A stretch of DNA of 64,000 nt from Hymenopus coronatus (taxonomy: Eukaryota; Arthropoda; Insecta; Mantodea; Hymenopodidae): positions 71,575,196 to 71,639,195 of the forward strand of contig CM060884.1 in assembly GCA_030762935.1 (NCBI GenBank), in the 5' to 3' direction. Under the pieces are notes generated by a model. The model ran no database searches. It saw only the letters and a list, made by a program, of their open reading frames with translations, and was not told the DNA's origin. A program made the position numbers and the translations under genes. Of the stretch, positions 1-10,400 are shown piece by piece. Every line of letters begins with the position of its first letter. Within the stretch, counting starts at the first letter, position 1.

Positions 1-307
1 AATTTTTGGAAAACGTTCCATGTAAAGGGTAGTTTGGGGTGGGGGGATTTTTCTCAAAATCTACGTGGAAGATACTAAACTAAAAAATACCAGGTTTGGT
101 ATTTTACCGACTTTTCGTTTTTGAGTTATCGTGTTCACAGACACACGGACACACGGACACACAGACGAACCTTTTTCTGAAAATATTTTATTTGAATACA
201 GGGGGCCTTAAAACAAATATTTCTGGTGAAATCTCTGAATCGAATTTTTGGGTGGAGTGTAGTACCTTCTCTATATACTATGTACATAGTATGTATAGAG
301 ATAGTAA
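1..307 (-). repeat. DER copy, cut by the window edge
   Basis: Reverse-orientation DER copy that enters from outside the window. It shows the ATGTAAAGGGTAGTTTGGGG block, the CTCAAAAACG-type block (reversed) with a short ACACGG run, and the terminal dyad at about 269-304, whose core TACTATGTACATAGTA is a perfect palindrome. It ends in TAGAGATAGTAA. Confidence 0.85.
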
Positions 308-963
308 TGGACCTCGTATTAAGTCATGCCAAAAGGATCGCCCTCGTTTGAAAAGCAGCCCCTGCAACTTCGAGAAGCCAGCTAGTGACCAACAAATCTC
401 CTGTAAATTAGTTGTGTTTCATTTTTGATAAGTTTGAGATCCGCTCGGGCAGACAACCAACTGAGCGTATCAAAGCTCGAATTTCCGCTCAGACAAACCT
501 TTGAAAGGGGCACGTTATCAATTTCGCATTCTCTGAAATTTCGCTCCATGAATGCTCGAGTGATTTCCATTTTAAAGATAGAACTTGTAATCCTTGCATG
601 ATTACAATGTAAGCATTGACGCGAGAGGTAATCGGTGATAAATGCACGTGTATAACGCGACTGTATTTTGTTTTCCCAAGCACACGGGGATTCTATTGAA
701 AAATGGAGGGAGAGGGCTGACAACGTTGCGATATAAATCAACAAACGTGGACATGTGTAAAAGTGCACGTGAACTGGATATACGGTTACCAAGCACATCA
801 AGGATTTGGATAGCTTCCTTCTGTGTTTGCTTTGCTTATCTGATTTATATTCCAGTTGACATAAGCAAATCATTTCAGTATCGTACTTTTACATGTACAG
901 CTACATCTTCCAGCATTCTTTACTAAGTACTGTGTATATATATATATTGTAACACAAACTTGC
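308..963. other. Single-copy stretch, no recognised gene
   Basis: No repeat in this window matches it. The minus strand has an open frame of 163 codons (873 down to 382), the second longest in the window. Its product is basic and Ser/Leu/Cys-rich, with no signal peptide, domain or motif that I recognise. The stretch has moderate GC and no poly-A signal in a useful place. I regard the frame as probably fortuitous. Confidence 0.3.
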
Positions 964-1835
964 TTTTTCTACAGGTACTAAATACTTAGTGTAAAGAGAA
1001 GCTATTGCATTCCACCCAAAAATTTGATACCGAGATTTCACCGGAAATACATGTTTTTTCGATCCTCCTGAATTCAAAAAAAGATTTTTTGGAAAAAGAT
1101 ACTGCGCATGTGTGTGTCTGTGTAACTGTGAACACGATATCTCAAAAACAGAAAAGACCGTTAAATACCAAACTTGGTATTTAAGTTTAGTATCTTCCAG
1201 GGATGCAACACGAAGATTTTGACCAAAATCCCCCCACACCAAACTACCCTTTATATGGAAAAAATTTCGAAAATTTTGATTTTCTCAAAAATAGCTCTAA
1301 AGATTTTGATTAAAATAACGTATATTAAAGATATTTACCTGACAAATAAAATGTATATCTTGAATTTTATGGGAATAGCCTCTGAAGACTACTTTATCTA
1401 GAGGAATTTCACCGAATTTTGCATAACTGCTAAACCGTAAGAGATGGACAAAAACTTAACACATAAAAATGTAGAGCACTTTAAAACACACAATTTATAT
1501 TTAATGCATTTTTTCGTGAAGTTGATCGATTTTTAGATATTCCTTGTTTTTGGTTTCAGCTTGTAAAGACTTATACTTTTCTCATACAGAAACCTATCAA
1601 CTCGTGTCCCTACAAAGGAACTTCTGTTACATAGCAACCAGCTTTTGACTAACATTTTAACCTGTGGTACTCACTTATTTTGCTTCTATTTACAAGGAAG
1701 CAAGCAAGTAATAAGACTATTTCTGCTTATTTTTTCTCGATTAGCATGAAGTAAATGGAAGCATTAGCTTTTTAACAATAATTTGTTGCAGAGATGGAGA
1801 GAAAGTCTTGTAAATGGATTGCATCAGACTTTTTA
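964..1835 (+). repeat. DER copy, near full length
   Basis: Reference '+' copy. Blocks in order: the degraded terminal dyad (about 966-1002); the CACCCAAAAATT block; the GATATCTCAAAAACAG block with the internal palindrome AATACCAAACTTGGTATT (1168-1186); AAACTACCCTTTATATGG; AAATAAAATGTATATCTTG; TAAACCGTAAGAGATGGAC; the AGCAACCAGCTTTTGACTA block; GATTAGCATGAAGTAAATGG; and the end hairpin region followed by CAGACTTTTT. No frame stays open across it. The similar short peptides that recur from copy to copy are by-products of the repeat and do not indicate genes. Confidence 0.88.
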
Positions 1836-1863
1836 CTCTAACAGTCTACACAAAAATGTACTA

Positions 1864-3043
1864 CGGTCGACTGATAAGTTCCGGGCCTCACACAGATATG
1901 GCACCACTAGGCGAGTTAGACGGTAGCATCGTATAGTTCAACTCTAGACTAGCTTGTATCCTTAGTTACAGGTCAATAGCTTGTTTAGTTTTCCAATGAA
2001 AGCATTTTAAACAAGACAATTTTATAGGTTTAACGAAAATGGAGGATTTTGAAAAACGAGCAGTGATTAAATACTTCCATGTGAAAGGCTTAACGCCTAC
2101 GGAAATCAAGGAGGAAATAGACAATACATTGAAAGGCTCTGCCCCTTCATATTCAATGGTTAAAAGGTTGGTTGCAGAGTTTAAAATGGGACTACGAGCA
2201 CAAGTGATGAGCCTCGCCAGAGGTGACAACTCCAGAGATCATTGAAAATATTAATCGTTTAGTACTGGAAGACCGCAGATTAAATTTGTTTGAGATATCA
2301 GAGGCTGTAAACATATCAAAAGAACGTGTTTTGGGCTTTCACAAGGTCTGAGCAAGTGCCGCGTTTGTTGACACACGGTCAAAGGTTGTGAAGAAAAACT
2401 GTTTCTGTTATGAATGAGGATCTCTACCGTAAAAATGCCAGTGAATCTTTGAGACGGCTTATTACCATGAACGAAACTTGGACACATCGCTACACTCCAG
2501 AAAGTAAATAACAGTGAAAGCCGTGGATTGCGCCAGGTGAACCAACTCCAAAAGAAGGTAAAGTCAGTTTTGTCAGCTAACAAGGTTATGGCGAGGTTTT
2601 CTGGGATGCAGAGGGAATTATTTTAATTGATTACTTGAAAAAGGGGAAAATTATCACTGGTGACTACTACGCTAACTTACTGCAACGTTTGAGTGATAAG
2701 GTGATAAGAAAAAGACCTCATTGAGCATAAAAAAAAGAAAAAAAATCTTGTTTCATCACGACAGTGCTCAGTCATTGTAATGGAAAAATGTGCGAATTAA
2801 AGTTGGAATTGCTAGAACATCCACCCTACTCGCCAGATCTAGCACCCAGTGACTACATTTCATGGAGGTGAAGATTTAACAGCAACGAAGTCATTGAGGC
2901 CCTTGATAAATCACACTACAGAGATGGTTTAATTAAATTAGAACACCGACATGACAAATGTATTAGCCTTTCTGGAGATTATGTTCAGAAACAAAAATTA
3001 ACTGCCGTTTTCATTAAGATGTCCGGGACTTATCAGCCGACCC
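1864..3043 (+). mobile_element. mariner-family DNA transposon, copy A (decayed)
   Basis: The terminal inverted repeats are readable: the left end has CTGATAAGTTCCGGG and the right end CCGGGACTTATCAGCCGA. They are flanked by TA at 1862-1863 and 3044-3045, the usual mariner target duplication. The element is about 1.18 kb, slightly shorter than an intact mariner (about 1.25-1.3 kb). It carries a transposase pseudogene. Two relatives in the window (30745-31960 and 62533-63802) share the same ends. The indels differ between copies, so each decayed independently. Confidence 0.93.
2039..2982 (+). pseudogene. mariner transposase pseudogene (copy A)
   Basis: An intact transposase of this family (about 345 aa) cuts at the inverted repeats and inserts at TA, using a D,D34D catalytic triad. 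The N-terminal helix-turn-helix region is readable from the Met at 2039 (start MEDFEKRAVIKYFHVKG) for about 60 residues. A deletion near 2215-2222 then removes the segment that copy C keeps as SGRPVE and shifts the frame. Later pieces lie in other frames: the TPEIIENINRLVLEDRR segment (about 2230-2275), GDYYANLLQRLSD (about 2660-2700) and a HPPYSPDLAPSD segment near 2818-2855, which includes the third catalytic Asp. Further deletions and stops remove the middle, including clean versions of the first two catalytic positions. The gene is dead. Confidence 0.92.
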
Positions 3044-3452
3044 TAGAATATTCACAACGCTAGCATGTGTATATGTGAAAAACACTTTTAATACATTTCT
3101 TGTCTGACCATTTTGGTGTAGAAGTACGATATTTTTATTTTTTTATTTAAATACAGTTCCGTAGTCTTGTCGGAATTGCGGCGCTGAATTTTTCTTCTTT
3201 TCTGTTTTTTTTTTTCATTTTTTCTGCTTTTCCTTTATCTTCCTATTTGTTTATCGTTTCTTTTTACTTGAAAATACACATATATTCATTTACAAACTCA
3301 CAAACGCCCATACTCAAGTCAGGTTTAAAACCCACGACCCTCAACGCCACGAATCACCAATCTTGAATTTAGTGGACAATTTTAGCAAAAAAGCTTCTGT
3401 GAATATAAAGAAAAGTCAAAGAAACCGTGTGGTTCTTACTGAGAACACAGAG
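3044..3452. other. AT-rich spacer, no gene
   Basis: Contains T-rich runs (about 3130-3240). A short segment near 3325-3350 looks, on the minus strand, like the 3' half of a tRNA (GTGGGTTTTAAACC). This might be a SINE remnant, but no A box accompanies it. Nothing else is recognised. Confidence 0.4.
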
Positions 3453-4195
3453 AAAAAAATCTGATGTGTTCCATTCACATGACTTTCTATACATCTCTGC
3501 AACAATTTATTGTTAAAAAGCTTATTGTTCTATTTACTTCATGCTAATCGAAAAAAATAGCAGAAATAGTCTTATTAATTGCTTCCTTGTAAGTAGAAGC
3601 GAAATAAGGGAATACCATAGGTTAAAGTGATACTCAAAAGCTGGTTGCTATGCGATTGAAGTTCCTTTGTTTGTGTGGACAGGACTTGACAAAGTATTGA
3701 GAAAAGTATAATGTTTTAAAGCTGAAACCAAACACAAGGAATGTCTCAATAACGAACAACTACACAAAAAATGCATATAACATAAATTGTGTGTTTTAAA
3801 GTGCTCTATATTTTTGTGCGGTAAGTTTTTCTCTATCTCATACTGTAGAGCAGTTATTTCCGTAAAATTCATCCAGAATAAAGTAGTCTTCAGAGGCTAT
3901 TCCTAAAAAATTCAAAATATACATTTTATTTTTCAGGTAAATATCTTTAATATACGAAATTTTAATCAAAATCTTCGTGTCGCATCCCTGGAAGATACTA
4001 AACTTAAATACCAAGTTTGGTATTTTACCTACTTTTCGTTTTTGAGTTATTGTGTTCACAAATACACGGACCTTTTACTGAAAATACTTTTTTTGGATAC
4101 AGGGGACCCTAAATCTCGGCATCGAATTTTTGGGTGGAGTGCAATACCTTCTCTATCACTATGTACATTGTACATACGAGCTAGAAAAAGTAAAA
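3453..4195 (-). repeat. DER copy
   Basis: Reverse copy from ATCTGATGTGTTCCATTCAC at the left to the terminal dyad at about 4150-4195. It has an internal deletion: the ATTTTCGAAAA/CCATGTAAAGGGTAG block between about 3965 and 3970 is missing. The internal palindrome lies near 4000-4022. Confidence 0.87.
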
Positions 4196-4487
4196 ATCTT
4201 TGTTGATTTGGCACGTAATATTAGAAAATGACGTTAAGAACAAATGGAATTTGGATAGCATCAGCTCACAGAACACAAAATAACTCCAATTAAAGCCCTA
4301 CGTAATTCCAGTATCTCGCCAATTACAGCCTACAGTTTACAGCAAAAGTCTTCATTCCTGTAACAGGATGTTAGTAATAGTGGGCAAATTAAGTTCAGGA
4401 AAATGTTATTTTCCGATAGGGTGTAGTTTTATTTAATATCAGAGAAACCAGATATTGTGTACGAGGCTCCCTTTGCACAACAAAACA
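4196..4487. other. Spacer between DER copies, nothing recognised
   Basis: About 290 bp of ordinary AT-rich sequence. It has no long frame and matches no repeat seen elsewhere in the window. Confidence 0.4.
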
Positions 4488-5217
4488 TCTAATCTGTTAC
4501 ATTCATATGACTTTCTCTCCCTGCTACACAAACAGATTTTCTTACAAAAGATTATTCTTTTATCTACTTCATGCTAATCAAGATAAACAGTATTACTTGC
4601 TTCCTTGTAACTAGAAGGGAATACACTAGGCTGAAGGGATAGTCCAATCTTTTAAAAGCTGGTTACTATGTGAAACAATCGAAATTCGGTTCGCTTTGCA
4701 GTAAAACAAGGTAAATTAAACGTCATTTCCCATTTGAGAAATGTATGTTAAAACTGATACCAATAACAAAGAATATCTCGAAAATTGCCAGCACCAACAA
4801 AAAATGTATTTGACATAAATTGTGTGTTTTACTGGTCTCTATATATCTCTTACTGTTTACTAGTATGCCAAATTAAAAAAAAAATACATCTAGAATAAAG
4901 GGTCTTCAGAGGCTATTACCAGAAAATTCAAGATATACATTTATTTATTATGTAAGGGTATTTAAGGGTGGGCAGATTTTATTGAAAATATTCGTGACGC
5001 ATCTTTCGAAGATACTAAACTTAAATTTCAAAATTAGTATTTAACGGACTTTTATGCTGTACACACACACACATGGACAGTTTTCTAAAAATGTTTTTAT
5101 TTTTATTTAGGGGGATCCAAAATATGTATTTCCGGTGAAATCTCGGTATTGATTTTTGGGTGCAATGCAATAGCTTCTGTATACACTATGTACATTGTAT
5201 GTGTAGAGAAAATAAAA
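4488..5217 (-). repeat. DER copy, diverged
   Basis: Reverse copy with the CATATGACTTTCTCTCC start, the TACTTCATGCTAATCAAGAT and CAGAGGCTATTACCAGAAAA blocks, an ACACACACAC run near 5060 and the terminal dyad at about 5178-5212. It is more diverged than most copies. Confidence 0.83.
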
Positions 5218-5218
5218 A

Positions 5219-5322
5219 CATATGTGAGATAAATTATATGTTTTAACGATATCTAGTGTAGTAAGTTTTGTCTATTTCTTACGGTTTAACCGCTATGCAA
5301 AATTCTGCAAGATTCATGGTTA
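5219..5322 (-). repeat. DER internal fragment
   Basis: A short reverse fragment of the middle of DER (block CTTACGGTTTAACCGCTATG), abutting the dyad end of the previous copy. Confidence 0.7.
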
Positions 5323-5743
5323 ACCTGTGGAAACCATTTTTTTGGTGCCTTTTAGTATGTACTATTATAATTGGGAGCATATTTTAGGTACCTAAAATTG
5401 GCGTTTAATAAACATAAGTTTAGTAATATCTACGGGATAGTTTGAGCGTTCTTAACCTTAGAATAACAATTTCACTTCTGATGTAAACAATTGACTGTTC
5501 AGTTTGCAACAAAGGTCCTGCTTCCTAATTGAAACGCAATTCTGACAAATATTTGTTAAGCGAACAACAGAATAATTTCTCAAACACGAAGCATATTAAT
5601 ATACAAGTAGGTACACAGAATATGTTAATTATTATTGTTTACACAAACTTGTCTATTTACTTTCTCTACCACAATTCTATTAACATTTACAATGGATCAG
5701 CCTCAGGTTCGTTCTTGTGCATGCGTTGTACAAATCGGATAAA
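5323..5743. other. AT-rich spacer, no gene
   Basis: No recognised repeat and no convincing coding frame. The 94-codon plus-strand frame reaching into the next element has no recognisable domain. Confidence 0.35.
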
Positions 5744-5831
5744 CAATTTAATTGTTTTTTCACACAAGCGGATCTCTGCATCTATAGCCGTGTGTAGGAC
5801 AGGAGTTGCATAAGTAGAGTCACACTGAAAC

Positions 5832-6310
5832 ATTCAATGCCATAGCCGGGATTTGAACCACGCTCGGTCTATAGCCGTGTGTAGGACAAGAGTTGGATAG
5901 GTAGAGTCAGACTGAAAAATTCAATGCCATAGCCGGGATTTGAACCACGGATCTCTCGGTTTCTAGCCGTGTGTAGGAAAGGAGTTGGATAGGTAGAGTC
6001 AGACTAAAATATTTAATGCCATAGCCGGGATTTGAACCACGGATCTCTCGGTCTCTAGCCGTGTGTAGGACAGAAGTTGGATAGGTAGAGTCAGACTGAA
6101 ATATTTAATGCCATAGCAGGGATTTGAACCACGGATCTCTCGGTCTCTAGCCGTGTGTAGGACAGAAGTTGGATAGGTAAAGTCAATGCCATAGCAGGGA
6201 TTTGAACCACGGATCTCTCGGTCTCTAGCCGTGTGTAGGACAGAAGTTGGATAGGTAGAGTCAGACTGAAAAATTCAATGCTATAGCCGGGATTTGAACC
6301 ACGGATCTCC
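5832..6310 (-). repeat. Tandem array, about 92-bp units (6 copies)
   Basis: The GGGATTTGAACCACG anchor occurs at 5848, 5935, 6027, 6119, 6197 and 6289, giving spacings of 87, 92, 92, 78 and 92. Each unit contains GTGTGTAGGACAGGAGTTGG, a GTAGAGTCAGACTGAAA segment, CAATGCCATAGC and the B-box-like anchor. The 78-bp spacing reflects a small deletion. Confidence 0.92.
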
Positions 6311-6350
6311 CGATCGTTAGCCGGTTGCACTGCCACTGAGCTACTATGGC
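6280..6350 (-). other. tRNA-like head (Val-AAC-like), not a functional tRNA
   Basis: The minus strand gives a 71-nt segment. GCCATAG at its 5' end can pair with CTATAGC at its 3' end (6 of 7 pairs), and a box-A-like TAGCTCAGTGGCAGT follows. An anticodon arm ACCGG-CTAACGA-TCGGG has AAC at the anticodon position, and there is a box-B-like GGTTCAAATCC. The T-arm stem pairs poorly, and the segment sits inside a repeat element, so it is most likely the promoter head of a mobile element and not a working gene. Confidence 0.6.
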
Positions 6351-6663
6351 AACATGCCGGCCTGGCATTGAATTTCTCAACTGACTCGCAAGCTTCCCGG
6401 TAAACCACAAGGTGATCTCAAATTATTTTGAGATGACAAACTCAATGGCGACTTGTAAATGCTATAAGTATTTTAAGTCCCAGGATTCATGGTGTAGCCA
6501 GCTATTAAAACCAATACAAATGACTATAATAGTTGGCTATAGACATACATTTTTAAACTATTCGTAACTTTTCTGAAAAGGCAATTTGTAATTTTTTTAG
6601 TATATTTTAATTTAAAGAACACCGAATTTTAATCTCATAACTACTATCTTTTAAACGATTTGA

Positions 6664-6762
6664 TTATCTCGATTAGCATTAAGTAAAGAGAAGCTTAAGC
6701 TTTTTAACAATAATTTGCTACAGAGATGTAGAGAAAGTCATGTGAACGCAACACATCAGATT
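6664..6762 (+). repeat. DER end fragment
   Basis: Terminal part of a '+' copy (GATTAGCATTAAGTAAAGAG to ACACATCAGATTATT). It directly abuts the palindrome end of the next copy, so two copies stand head to tail. Confidence 0.8.
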
Positions 6763-7520
6763 ATTACTTTCTCCACACCTAGTATGTACGTAGTACATAG
6801 AGAAGGTATTGCATTCCAACCAAAAATTCACCGGAAATACATGTTTTGGAATGAGGTCCATATATGTGAGTGTCTGTGGACAGCATAGCTCAAAAACGAA
6901 AAGACCGTTAACTACCTGTATTTAGGTCTGGTATCTTCCAAGGATACGACACGAAAATGTTCACCACAAACTATGCTTTTCATGGAAAAACTTTCGAAAC
7001 TTTTGAATTTTTAAAAAGCGGCTCTAATTATTTTGATTAAAATACCATATATTAAAGACATGTACATTCCAAATAAACTATATCTTGAATTTTCTAGGAA
7101 TAACCTCTGAAGTCATGCTTATTCTGAGTGAATTTTGCTGAATATTGCATAACTAGGAAACCGAAAGTGGTAGAAAAAATTTGCGGCACAAAAAATGTAG
7201 ATCTCGTTAAAACACACAATTTATATCATATATGCTATTTTCGTGGAATTGACCATTTTTGAGATATTCTTTGTTATTGGTTTCAGTTTTAAAATACTTA
7301 AAACTTTTCACATACGGGTTTTTATCAACTCCTAGCAACGGATTTGATCCACATGGCAACCAGCTTTTAAAAGATTTGACTATTGCTTTAGCCTAGTGTA
7401 TTCATTTATTTCTTTTCTACTTACAAGAAACATTTCTGCTAATTTTTATCTCGATTAGCATGAAGTAGATAGAAGAATAATATGTTGCAGCATAGGTATA
7501 GTAATGTGAATGTAACATGA
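6763..7520 (+). repeat. DER copy
   Basis: Starts ATTACTTTCTCCACACC with the dyad at about 6766-6805. It contains all main blocks and ends near GTAATGTGAATGTAACATGA. Confidence 0.85.
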
Positions 7521-7887
7521 CTGTGATATCCACGTCATCTAGCTTATCTGTACATGCACTTCTTTGTGCAATGAACGCATTCACTACCTTCGTTGACAGT
7601 TCTGGTGTATACGCCTCACAGTTCAGGTTTGGAGCTTGTGTGCGCCGTGAAGTGTCGTCAAAAGGGAAAGAGTTTGATCGTGAAATATAAGTGACGTCAT
7701 CACAAGGACCTCAAGAATATACTTTCAAAACGATTTTCATGTAAGTGTTATATTAAGTTAATTAATTTCGTTACATGGCAGAACTTGGGCCGCTCGAAAA
7801 ATCGAATGAAACAAAGTGTGATTGATTTCTTTTGTATTTGTTATGACGATTTCAAAGGCTTTATTTGGCGGACAAACTTTGCTTTTT
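7521..7887. other. Single-copy island with CRE-like site and donor-like site
   Basis: This island is richer in GC than its surroundings (about 7540-7700). It contains the perfect CREB/ATF-type palindrome TGACGTCA (7692-7699). A GTAAGT at 7741-7746 could be a 5' splice site. No long open frame precedes the donor. It could be an untranslated first exon with a promoter, or simply unrelated unique DNA. Confidence 0.2.
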
Positions 7888-8727
7888 ATTACTTTCTCTA
7901 CACGTACCATGTACCTACATAACGTACAGAGGAATTATTGTATTGCACCCAAAAATTCGATACCGAGACTTCACTGGAAATACATGTTTTGGGTCCCACT
8001 GAATCCAAAAAAGCATTTTTAGACAAAGGTCCGTGTGTCTGTGGACAGCATAGCTCAAAACTAGAAGGACCATTGAATACAAAACTTGGTATTTGAGTTT
8101 CGTATCGTCCAGGTATGTGACACGAAGTTTTTGAGAAAAATCCGCCCACTCCAAACTACCGTTTACATGAAATTTTGTTCGAAAATTTTCATTTTCTCAA
8201 TTTTCTCTAACGATTTTGATTACAAATTCGTATATAAAAGACATTTACCTGATAAATAAAATTGATATCTTGAATTTTCTGGGAATAGCCTCCGAATGAA
8301 TTTTACGCAATTTTACATAGCTGCTAAACCGTAAGATATGGACAAAAACTTAACACACAAAAAACATAGAGCACGTTAAAACACACAATTTATGCTATAC
8401 ACATTTTTATTCGTGAAGTTGATCGTTTTTGAGATATTGCTTGTTTTTGGTTTCAGCTTTAAAAAACTTATTTTTGCATACAGAAATTTGTCAACTCCTG
8501 TCCATATAAACAAAGGAACTTCAGTCAAATAAAAACCAGCTTTTGACTATCACTTTAACCTATGATACTCCCTTATTTCGCTTCTACTTACAAGGAAGCA
8601 AGTAATAAGAGTATTTCTGCTAATTTTTTCTCGATTAGCATGAAGTAAATAGAATCCTAAGCTTTTTAACAATAATGTGTTGCAGAGATATAGAGAAAAT
8701 CATGTGAATGGAACACATCACATTTTT
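7888..8727 (+). repeat. DER copy, near full length
   Basis: Palindrome end TTACTTTCTCTACACG at 7888, all internal blocks, and the end CATGTGAATGGAACACATCA followed by a T run. Confidence 0.87.
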
Positions 8728-8862
8728 AAAACAATATCCTTTTTTAAAATTATTAGATTTCAAGTTAATCAATGTAACATAAGTAATAAATATTAACGAC
8801 AATAACCTGCTGCTCCTCTATATATAACAGACATTTACCAAATAATGATACATAAGCGTGTA

Positions 8863-9100
8863 TTTTTTCATGTAAAGTGTAGCTTGTGATTGAGGGTTTT
8901 TCTTAAAGAATCACGTATGCTTGGTAAATAACTTTATGTTTTGTATTTAATGGGCTTTTCGTTTTTTAATTTTATTGTTCAAACACACACATACATATCG
9001 GCCTTTTCCTAAAACTTGTATTTCCTTTAATATGTCGGTATCGAATTTTTTGGTGGAATATAATACCTTCTCTACGTATATTCACGTAGAGAAAGTAAAA
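8863..9100 (-). repeat. DER fragment, palindrome half
   Basis: Reverse copy truncated to its palindrome-proximal portion, from TTTTTCATGTAAAGTGTAG to TAGAGAAAGTAAAA. The terminal dyad is altered to ACGTATATTCACGT. Confidence 0.78.
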
Positions 9101-9247
9101 ACCACCTTTTTATAGCATGTGACCAGGCATGTAAATGCTCTTATTTTCACTTAGTTCCTACGTAACTGCCCTTTGTCAACATTCCAGAATTATTTTATCA
9201 CCGTTATAATATTCATATCAGTATAGATTGAAATATGTTTACGCCTT

Positions 9248-10071
9248 TTTAACTTTCACTGCACGTACTATGTATAGAGAATGTATTGAAGTCCAGCCAA
9301 AAATTCGATACCGAGATTTCACCGCAAAAACGCTTTTAGGGTCCCCTGTAATAAAAAAAAACCTGTTTTAGAAAAAGGTTCATGTATGTGTCTGTGAACA
9401 CGATAACTCAAAAGACGAAAAGTCGGTCAAATAACAAACTTGATATTTAAGTTTAGCGTCTTTCAGGGATGTGACACGAAGATTTTGAAGGAATATTCCC
9501 CACCCCAAACTACTCTTTACATAGAAAAAATTAGAAAATTTTGATTTTCTGATTGAGCTCTAACGATTTTGATTAAAACATCGTATATTAAATATATTTA
9601 AAAGACAAATAAAATGTATATCTTGACTTTTCTGGGAATAGCCTCTGAAGACTACTTTATTCTTGATGAATTTTACGGAATTTTGTGTAACCGGTGAACC
9701 GTAAGAGATAGACAAAAGCTTACCACGCAAAAAACGTAGAGCACATTAAAACACACAATTTATGTTATATACATTTTTTTTTCGTGGAAATGATCGTTTT
9801 TAAATATTCCTTGTTTTTTGTTTCAGCCTTAGAAAGCTTATACTTTTCTCGTACAGGAATTTGTCAACTCCTGTCCATACAAACAAAGGAACTTCAGTCA
9901 CATAGCAACCAGCTTTTGCTATCACTTTAACCTATGATACTCCCTTATTTCGCTTCTACTTACAGGGAAGCAAGTAATAAGACTATTTCTGCTAATTTTC
10001 TCACTTAGCATGAAGTAAATAGAAGCATAAACTTTTTAACTAAAATTTGTTGCAGAGATATCAGATTTTTT
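9248..10071 (+). repeat. DER copy
   Basis: Starts TTTAACTTTCACTGCACG with a degraded dyad. All blocks are present up to GTTGCAGAGATATCAGATTT. The end hairpin (CATGTGAATGGAACACAT) has been deleted so that GAGATAT joins CAGATTTTTT directly. Confidence 0.85.
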
Positions 10072-10400
10072 CCATGGAATTGATCATTTCTGAGATATTT
10101 CTTGTCATTTGTTTCAGATTCAAAATAAAATTTTCTCACATGGAAATTTGTAAACTTCTGGCCATACATAGAAACATATTTCAGCCACATGCAACCAGCT
10201 TTTAAAAGATTAGATATTCGTTTTAGTCTATTGTATTTCCTTATTTACCTTCTACTTACAAGGAAGCAAGTAGTTAAGCAAATACTTTCTGCTAAAGTTT
10301 TATCTCGCTTATCGTTAAGTAGATAGAAGAATATGCTGTGTAACATTAATTTATTACATCGATGTAGAGAAAGTCATGTGAATTTAACACATCAAATTTT
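10071..10400 (+). repeat. DER 3' fragment
   Basis: Second '+' fragment placed head to tail with the preceding copy. It covers the GGAATTGATCATTTCTGAG block to the end hairpin and ATCAAATTTT. Confidence 0.8.

Larger units (their letters stand above)
5744..6545 (-). mobile_element. Multimeric element with tRNA-like head, copy 1
   Basis: Read on the minus strand, the element has three parts. First is a domain of about 190 bp (6352-6545) whose outer end is an inverted repeat, AGCCAGCTATTA with TAATAGTTGGCT. Second is a tRNA-like segment (6280-6350). Third are tandem tail units, six of which carry the B-box-like GGTTCAAATCC. The tail closes with a short segment, ATTTAATTGTTTTTTCACAC on the plus strand, that also bounds copy 2. 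The same order occurs at 22016-22310 and 34665-35230, so this is a family and not a local accident. No protein is encoded. The class is unknown: a SINE-like Pol III origin is suggested by the tRNA head, but the internal tandem array and hairpin end are not typical of SINEs. Confidence 0.7.

Noticed and set aside
382..873. Minus-strand frame of 163 codons, the second longest in the window
   Set aside because: No recognisable domain, no transcript signals around it, and odd composition (many Ser, Leu, Cys and His in short clusters). A frame of this length is not exceptional among hundreds of frames in 64 kb.
3320..3355. Possible SINE head near GTTTAAAACCCACGACC
   Set aside because: Only a B-box-like half is visible. 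Without an A box at the right distance I cannot support it as a separate feature.
5832..6310. Evenly spaced repeats resembling a CRISPR array
   Set aside because: The 92-bp units are direct tandem copies with no unique spacers, they contain tRNA-like boxes, and the context is eukaryotic.
6280..6350. Functional tRNA-Val gene
   Set aside because: The T-arm pairs poorly, the segment is part of a repeated element with tandem copies of its 3' half, and equivalent heads at 22130-22160 and 35148-35217 are altered.
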